From the NCBI GenBank assembly GCA_024704765.1, contig JAKMXF010000188.1, positions 62,001 through 126,000 of the forward strand: 64,000 nt of DNA, in the 5' to 3' direction. Below, piece after piece: positions 57,636 through 64,000 of the stretch (its first letter is position 1; the number at the start of each line of letters is the position of its first letter). This DNA comes from Oopsacas minuta (taxonomy: Eukaryota; Porifera; Hexactinellida; Lyssacinosida; Leucopsacidae). Below the pieces are notes generated by a model, which saw nothing but the letters and a program-made list of their open reading frames with translations, searched no databases and was not told where the DNA came from. A program made the position numbers and the translations under genes.

Positions 57636-57706
57636 AATAAACTGAATTGGATTCTTTGTAAATTTAGAATGCATTGAGTGTTATGTGTGTTATCGTTTGT
57701 TTTATT
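57636..57706. terminator. Facing poly(A) signals of UBASH3 and GFM1
   Basis: AATAAA at 57636-57641 (plus strand) lies 29 bp after the UBASH3 stop. TTTATT at 57701-57706 is AATAAA on the minus strand, about 100 bp after the GFM1 stop. The two transcripts therefore end within about 60 bp of each other and may overlap. Confidence 0.6.
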
Positions 57707-57804
57707 TTGAATTAAATCATTGAAATTTTTACTCATCGCATTCGAGATATTTTGTGTATAATAATTACCTGCAAAATTGACCTAAATAGTTAGATTTTCA
57801 TATT

Positions 57805-60786
57805 TCATTTCTTCTTCTCTTCCAATTCTTTCTGATACACAGCCATGAGTTGTTCCTGTATCATTATCGGGAGAAAGTCATATCTTAAGAACTCCATACT
57901 GTACTCTCCTTTCCCTTGTGTCATACTCCGTAGAGTAGTAGAGTATCCAAACATTTCCTTGAGTGGTACCTCACATTCTAATATGAAGTATCCTTCTGTA
58001 GAGTCAGTGCCTGTTATCGTCCCTCTCTTCTTAGTTATAGTATTTTGTATCTCTCCTTGGAACTCTACGGGAGCTGATATCTCTACTGTCATGATAGGTT
58101 CAAGTATTCTTGGTACTGCTATCTCTCTCATTGAATTCTGCACAGCTGTTCTAGACGCTATACGGAAAGCTAACTCGCTAGAGTCCACTAAGTGAGCCTT
58201 CCCATCATCTAGCATCATTTTAATACCGGATATCTTCTGTCCGATGTACACACCCTGTTTTACCGCATCCATGAATCCCTTCTCGATAGCAGGAATGAAC
58301 TCCCGAGGTATGTTGTTACCAATTGTCCTGTCATCAAATATTACCTTTTGGTTGTCTTCTCCTAGGAGGGGTATCAGTCTCCCCTTTACAGAGGCGTACT
58401 GTCCAGCACCACCTGTCTGCTTCTTGTGTATATGACTGAATTCTATAGAGTCACTGATAGTCTCACGATATGCTACTTGTGGATTCTGCTTGTTAACGTG
58501 ACAATCAAACTCATTACGTAATCTCTGCACATATATATCTAGATGTAGCTCCCCCATGCCGGATATTATTGTTTCTCTACTCTCCTCGTTGTATTCCACT
58601 CGGAAGGTGGGGTCCTCCAGCTGGAACCTCCACAGACCTCTCGATAGCTTCTTGCTCTCACTTTCAAACTTTAACTTCAATGCCTAGTTTGATACAGTCT
58701 AACTATACAGAGACTCCGTTTAATAGGGTCAGAATTTAATACTGAGCCATTATACAAATCTATAGTCGCATACTTGCCAATTCTTTCGGACATATGTTGA
58801 CCGGCCCAAACTTGCAAAAACTTTAAGGTGGCTGAACACGAAACCAGGATTATGATATCAGTCCAGACTGGTCCATCGGTTTGGGTCGGTCCGGTCCATG
58901 AAATTGCTTGACCGCTGCACCATTGGGTGGGAACAAATGGGCTATAAGAACATAATTCTAGAAACAATTGGCATATTCCCCTATATAATTCATGCTGGTT
59001 ATAAGAATATCTGTGTATGCTGCCCTCAATTGATGTTCTTGTAAGCATAATAAAGGGTTCTCAACCTGCAGATAACTTCAAAATAAATCGTGAGATTTGT
59101 GAAATTTCACAATTAGGATTTAGTATCAATTTCAATGAAAAGACCAAGGATTTAGTAGGCAGTGTGAACCTGAAATCTTGAGAGTTGAGAGCGTTGATAA
59201 TAGAATCATAATATGTTCCTAAAACCGTATATATCTCCAATATATATTTGATAATTGCTACTAAGCAGAGTATACATACCTGTGATATAACTGGCTCAGG
59301 AACATGTATAGACTCCATACTGTAGGGAGGAGACTCTTCAGAAACAAAGGTATCACCAGATCTACACTCTACTCCAAACATAGCGCATATAGCCCCTGAC
59401 TCAGCTGTTTGTATGTCTTGCATCTTGTCAGCATGCATCAGCACACTACGTGGCACGCGTATACGTTTCTTGCTACGCGTATTGAGTAACCACATTCCTT
59501 TCTTCAATGTACCCTGATACACGCGAAGATAAGTTAGCTGTCCGTAACGTCCCATCTCTATTTTAAATGCTAGACCTACAAAACTCTTACTGGGGTCTGT
59601 TTCCATTTTATACTTCTGTACCTTCCCATTGTCATCCTCTAGTCGTGCCCAGTTATCCACCTCTCTAGGGTTAGGCATATAGTCCAGTACACAGTCTAAT
59701 AGAGGTTGTATGCCTTTGTTCTTCAGAGCAGAGCCCAAGACTACTGGCACGAACTTACGGCTAATAGTAGCCCGACGTATTGAGCTCTTTAGCAGTTCCT
59801 GACTAGGATACTTCTCCTCCAAGAACAGTTCTCCAATCTACAATTACAAGTTAGAGAGACACAATACACCCCGTTAATAGTAAATATTCAATCCCATTTA
59901 TTTATTTCCATATGAGAAGCACTAGGTATTCGTATAACTAGTCTGTACACTACTTAGTTAAAAGTACTAATATACTCAAAACTATAACATTCAATGAATA
60001 TAAATATACGTAGTATATTTTTGTTTACGCAATTAATAGAGACAAGTACGTTGATTGTAATTGCTATTGGATAGATACATAGAGTCATAGTTGCGTATTG
60101 AGAACCTAGCAGCACTAACTGCCACAAAGATATTTGTAGCAGCAACGAAGCTTGCTGTTACAAATAGATGCTACAACAACACATTACGATATGAAGAGGT
60201 GACGACCGATCGTGCTTCAATAATTAAGCACTGAGATGTCGAAGCGTAGCTCTAAATTCTTTGGAGTATACTATAGACAGCACAGAAAAATCACTTGTAA
60301 AAATATAATCAGCTAAATAACCTGTTCATCCACATTAGCTAGAGCCTCAAGCAGCTCTAAGTATCTAGCCTCACATATATCCTGTAGGTCATAAGGTATA
60401 GACTCTTCTCGTACTACTTCTCCATAGGCTCCATCAAAGTAGTAAGCTTTCATACTGATGACGTCAGCTATTCCTGTGAAATTCTGCTCAAGACCTATAG
60501 GTACATGCAGAGCAGCAGCATTATGTCCTAACTTAGCCTTCATCTGCTTGATAACTCTGTCAGGATCTGCTCCTGTTCTATCTAGCTTGTTGATAAAGGC
60601 TAAGTGTGGTATCTGGTATCTTCTCATCTGTCTGTCTACAGTGTGAGTCTGACTCTGTACGCCTCCCACTCCACATAAGACGAGCACTGCACTGTCTAGC
60701 ACACGTAGTGCTCGCTCTACTTCTATTGTGAAGTCTACGTGACCAGGAGTGTCTATCAGATTCAGACAATGGTCTTTCCATTCAAC
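57805..60786 (-). CDS. GFM1: Mitochondrial elongation factor G1, C-terminal 634 codons (5' exons outside window)
   Basis: GFM1 is the GTPase that translocates mitochondrial ribosomes. Exons seen: 60786-60322, 59837-59280 and 58683-57805, all phase 0 with GT-AG borders. Exon 1 here has [20 protein letters not shown] (the G3 motif DTPGH) and [12 protein letters not shown] (G4, NKLD). The second has [20 protein letters not shown] and domain II ([20 protein letters not shown]). The third holds [54 protein letters not shown] and [20 protein letters not shown]. The P-loop exon(s) (about 110 residues) must lie right of the mariner or beyond the window; I found no trace between 60787 and 64000. Mitochondrial GFM1 fits better than GFM2. 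Confidence 0.93.
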
Positions 60787-61089
60787 CTATTTAAAATACA
60801 TATTATATAATCTTAATAATTGAGAACACATTGAATACATACAGTGGTTATCTTGTATAAGAACAGCCTTGAGATTGAGAACAATATTGGATTAGATTAG
60901 AGAGATTGCTTACATTATATCTATTTAAAGAGTAAAGAAGTAATGTTTGGAAAGCCAATCTTTCACTTTACGCCTTGTCTTAGCCAATTGTAATATTTAT
61001 GTACTAGCTGTCGCCTATTTGTGGTATACTAATTATGATCTGGGAGGGACATTTGATTTCATGAGAAGAAATATGATAAATTCGTTTCC
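60787..61089. other. GFM1 intron sequence
   Basis: The AT-rich start of the intron that must lead to the missing N-terminal GFM1 exon(s). ACAGTGGTTATCTTGTATAAGAACAG at about 60841 resembles one end of a pogo-type element. Confidence 0.4.
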
Positions 61090-61650
61090 ATACACTATAA
61101 TATATACGAGCCTTTGGCTCGTCGCATTGCGCCTCGAGGTATTCAAAGGACAAACAAACAGGGCTTACTTTATGTACCTAAAAGTAAACAAATATTTCAC
61201 AATATGTTGTTTACAATACCGTATTCGGACTCAACATACTCGAATGCCCCAGGATAGTCGTTGAAAGTATGATTCTACCTCAATTTTGAAATTTGTTTAC
61301 TTTATATTCATAAAACAACAATAAATGTGCAAGTGAGAAACTTGAAACGCGAAATTCGGATTCGTCGAACTGTGTCATCCCTGTATAGCCGTTTAGAGCA
61401 CGCCTGTATGTGTATTTTGAGATTTGGACAGTTTTCACCGTGTCCACCATGTTTCACCATGTTCTATTAATCATATGTAAATTTATTGTTTACTTTAGGT
61501 ACATAACGTAAACAAATTTCAAAATTGAGTTAGAATCTTGTTTTCAACGACTATCCTTGGGTATTCGAGTATGCTGAGTCCAAATATGTTATTGTAAACA
61601 ACATATTCTGAATATTCGTTTACTTTTAGGTAAATATGTAACTATGTTTA
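61090..61650 (-). repeat. Modular dispersed repeat family R, copy 9
   Basis: It starts with the tail in inverted form (ACGAGCCTTTGGCTCGTCGC, ATTGCGCCTCGAGGTATTCA, GACAAACAAACA). It then follows TGTTTACAATACCGTATTCG, CATACTCGAATGCCCCAGG, TTTACTTTATATTCATAAAA and, inverted again, TGAGTCCAAATATGTTATTG. Units in both orientations occur, as in copy 2. It lies in the GFM1 upstream intron. Confidence 0.7.
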
Positions 61651-61994
61651 TTTTTGTTTATTAATTGACCAATAAATTTAACCATTTTATTAACATAAAT
61701 AAAGTATAAATACATCAAAACTAAATCTTTCAATTAATTATTCCACGAATATTAATGAAATGTTCCTGGAATACACATGTAAGTATGTTGAATATATGTC
61801 AACTAGTAAAACCGTCAAAATGGCGAAATATAGCCAAAGGCAAACGTGAAAAACAGGTAAATATAGACAACTTTCACAAAAACACTTCCACAAAGTAGAC
61901 TGGATGATTAATGTGGTCTATAGAACCTCTACTTTGAGTAGTTTTAATGGTTTATATGTACTGGATATACTCTATATTTATACTGTTTATATTA

Positions 61995-62160
61995 GGGGCT
62001 GTTCCAACGTTACGTTACGCTACAAGAGGCGTCCCCTTCTTGGTGGTATGTGAAGTGTGACAGCCCCATTCTTTTTGTATTATGAAACGGTCCAAAGCGG
62101 TACACAGGGAGGGGTGTCAATATTTATGGAATTTGAGTTACGTAACGTTTGAACGGCCTC
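61995..62160. mobile_element. Miniature element with GGGGCTGTTC ends
   Basis: GGGGCTGTTCCAACGTTACG at the left pairs with CGTAACGTTTGAACGGCCTC at the right. The flanks TTATATTA and ATATATTA match at seven of eight positions. 166 bp without coding capacity; probably hAT-like by duplication length. Confidence 0.6.
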
Positions 62161-62744
62161 ATATATTAATTAGAATACAAGAGTACCCGCAGACACGAAG
62201 TGTTCGCGAGCCGCAGAGCGCAAGAAAGTGAAGCTTACTTGTACTAATAATCTGGCGACGAAAATTCCGCAATTCAGAGTTGGCAAGTATGCGTTGCCTA
62301 TGATGGTTTATAAATACAACAAACTTGCTTTATAACTAAGAGCTCGGTACCCCGGTTTCATGTCATTTTAAGCGGTACTTCTTTGTGAGCGGAGTAAAAT
62401 CAATTACTTTCAAGCTATTGAGGGCAAAGAATTGCTTTGGTGTAACGGGAGTTTCGTTATATCCGGCTTGGTTATAATAAGAGCTTACTGTAGGAACCTT
62501 ATAATAATTGATTAGATTACACAGCCCTGCGGATAGATTAATATAAGAGATTGTATATGTTAATCTATGCAGGACTGGGGTTGGTTAACTGAAATAAGGC
62601 TGTGGTTAAACCTTTTCGGTTATAGCGGTTAACTGGTTAACCGCTGCAAGTATTCTTTAATATATCTAATGAAGTTTTGTACATAAAATTGAAAATATCA
62701 ATACATAACTATTATATATGCAATGGTGATGCGATTGTATAAAA

Positions 62745-62945
62745 AGATGTTCAGCCGCAGACTGGTAGTAATGCTTAGGCTTATGTATGTTTGTTCTTTT
62801 CAGAGAGGTACGCCCCCTGACCCTCCGTGTAGATGCTGCAATGCACCAGACCCCGATTGAGGCTCCTGGATCTGATAAATATTTCAGAATATTCAATATT
62901 ATTAGTTCCCTACTGAACTTCTTCATGTTCTATCCTAAAATCCTA
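62745..62945 (+). repeat. Dispersed repeat family Q, copy 4
   Basis: It contains TCAGCCGCAGACTGGTAGTA, TTTGTTCTTTTCAGAGAGG, TACGCCCCCTGACCC, GTAGATGCTGCAATGCACCA and GAGGCTCCTGGATCTGATAA. It matches copy 1 across the point where the hAT element interrupted that copy and copy 2 in inverted form. Confidence 0.65.
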
Positions 62946-62967
62946 TCTATAACATTCTAATTAACTA

Positions 62968-64000
62968 CGAGGGGCACTCGAAAAGTTTTGTCGTTTATAT
63001 ACTTATATAATAGGTACTACATATTATATGGTCACATTTTTTCAAAATACTCGCCCTGCCCTGACACTCTATACACCTTTTGATGCGTTTAAACCAGGTA
63101 TTAAAGCACATTTTCCATTCTTCTTTGGGTATCTCCTCAATTGCTAAGAAAAGTGCCCCGGTCAACTCTTCATTGCTGAAAAATCTCCTCCCACGAAGTT
63201 GATCTTTCAGCTTTGGGAATAACCAAAAATCGCAAGGGGCTAGATCTGGACTGTAGGGTGGGTGGGGTAGCGTTCCGATCCTATAATTCTCTAAAAACTT
63301 ACGAGTTCTTAGTGCTGTATGTGATGAAGCATTATCGTGGTGAAGCAGGATTCCTCGGACACCTGACTTCTCACGTTGTTTTTCTATAGCACTGAATACT
63401 TTCGGAAGACATATTATGGTATACCAATCAGCGGTGACTGTTTTCCTATCCTCAAGTGCAATTCCTTCAACAAATCCATTACGTCTAAAGAAAATCGCCC
63501 ACATCTGCTTTCCGACTGATCTAATTCTCCGGACCTTTGTTGGAGGTAAACCACCTTCTTCGACCCACTCCTTAGATTGTCTCTTCGTTTCTGGATCATG
63601 TGGTATATTCATGTCTCATCGCCTGTGAGTATTTCAGAAACAACTCTAGAAGTTCCATTAACAAATCTTTTAAGCATAATTTTGCAAAAGTCCACTAGGC
63701 ACTTTTTCTGATCGGACGACAAAGAATGCGGGATCCAACGTGCACATAACTGTCTAAGACCAAGCTCTTTATGTAAGATGACGTTTATACTCCCCGATGA
63801 CAATTTGGTTTCATGTTCTAACTGAGCGTAAGTAACATGAGGGTCTTTTGTTACTTCGTCCAACACCAGCTCTACATTTTCGACCGTGTGTGTAATACTG
63901 GGCCTACCAGGACGGGGACCATCTTCAAGAATAAAATTTCCATGAATAAACTCTGAGTACCATCGCTCTACTGTTCTCAAATAAGGAGCTATATTTGGGA
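62968..64000 (-). mobile_element. Mariner element, right-truncated by the window edge
   Basis: One end is CGAGGGGCACTCGAAAAGTT at 62968, with TA directly outside (62966-62967). The transposase on the minus strand runs from the edge of the window (PNIAPYLRTVERWYSEF) to a stop at 62995. The other terminal repeat lies outside the window. Confidence 0.88.
62995..64000 (-). pseudogene. Mariner transposase with one frameshift
   Basis: The N-terminal part has the helix-turn-helix region (RTVERWYSEF, EDGPRPGRPS, THVTYAQLE-like DPHVTYAQLE) and ends at LTGDET, the first catalytic Asp. One base is missing in the following Trp codon (about 63610), after which the second frame carries PETKRQSKEWV, LHHDNASSHTA (second Asp) and YSPDLAPCDFWLFPKLK (third Asp). 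34 residues separate the last two Asp, the mariner DD34D spacing. Apart from that single shift the seen part is intact, implying a recent insertion. It lies in the presumed GFM1 upstream intron. Confidence 0.88.

Overview
The window is nuclear DNA from an animal. Long AT-rich non-coding stretches separate genes of clearly metazoan families: MED12, an SH2 plus CDC25-like (BCAR3/NSP) protein, an ENT-type nucleoside transporter, a BEN-domain protein, CLN5, UBASH3/TULA, SCAI, ribosomal eS28, TMEM234, Nanos, Akirin and mitochondrial EF-G (GFM1). Introns follow GT-AG with frame-compatible junctions. The gene set (Nanos, Akirin, BCAR3-like, TULA, SCAI) fits an invertebrate metazoan; I cannot place the phylum from sequence alone. 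Most genes here are single-exon, which points to an intron-poor lineage.

Layout. 1-8 kb is a graveyard of mobile elements: hAT-type non-autonomous elements (two with perfect 8-bp target duplications), a broken Ty3/gypsy integrase, a broken MULE transposase and copies of a modular dispersed repeat. 8.0-15.9 kb is MED12 in four exons. 18-19.5 kb is the SH2/CDC25-like gene, 21.4-22.9 kb the ENT transporter, 24-26.4 kb a decayed zinc-finger fragment and transposon remnants, 26.8-28.2 kb a BEN-domain gene, and 28.3-29.3 kb CLN5. 29.5-33 kb holds only transposon debris.

From 33.0 to 57.6 kb one plus-strand gene, UBASH3/TULA, can be assembled from seven exons with exact phase matches (636 codons: UBA, 2H phosphoesterase, SH3, histidine phosphatase). 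Its two large introns (10.0 and 8.8 kb) contain at least six apparently intact protein genes plus one broken gene, all on the opposite strand: SCAI, an NHL-repeat pseudogene and eS28 in the first; TMEM234, Nanos, a YtcJ-type amidohydrolase and Akirin in the second. This antisense nesting is the most striking feature of the window. GFM1 converges on UBASH3 from the right; its N-terminal exons lie beyond the window. The right end carries a mariner element with one frameshift, running off the edge.

The genes do not form one pathway. They cover housekeeping functions (eS28, GFM1, MED12), lysosome (CLN5), signalling (BCAR3-like, UBASH3), transcription (SCAI, Akirin, BEN), germline (Nanos) and transport (ENT). 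The repeat content is rich: hAT, pogo-like and Tc1-like miniature elements, long-arm foldbacks, and three dispersed families whose autonomous partners are not seen here.
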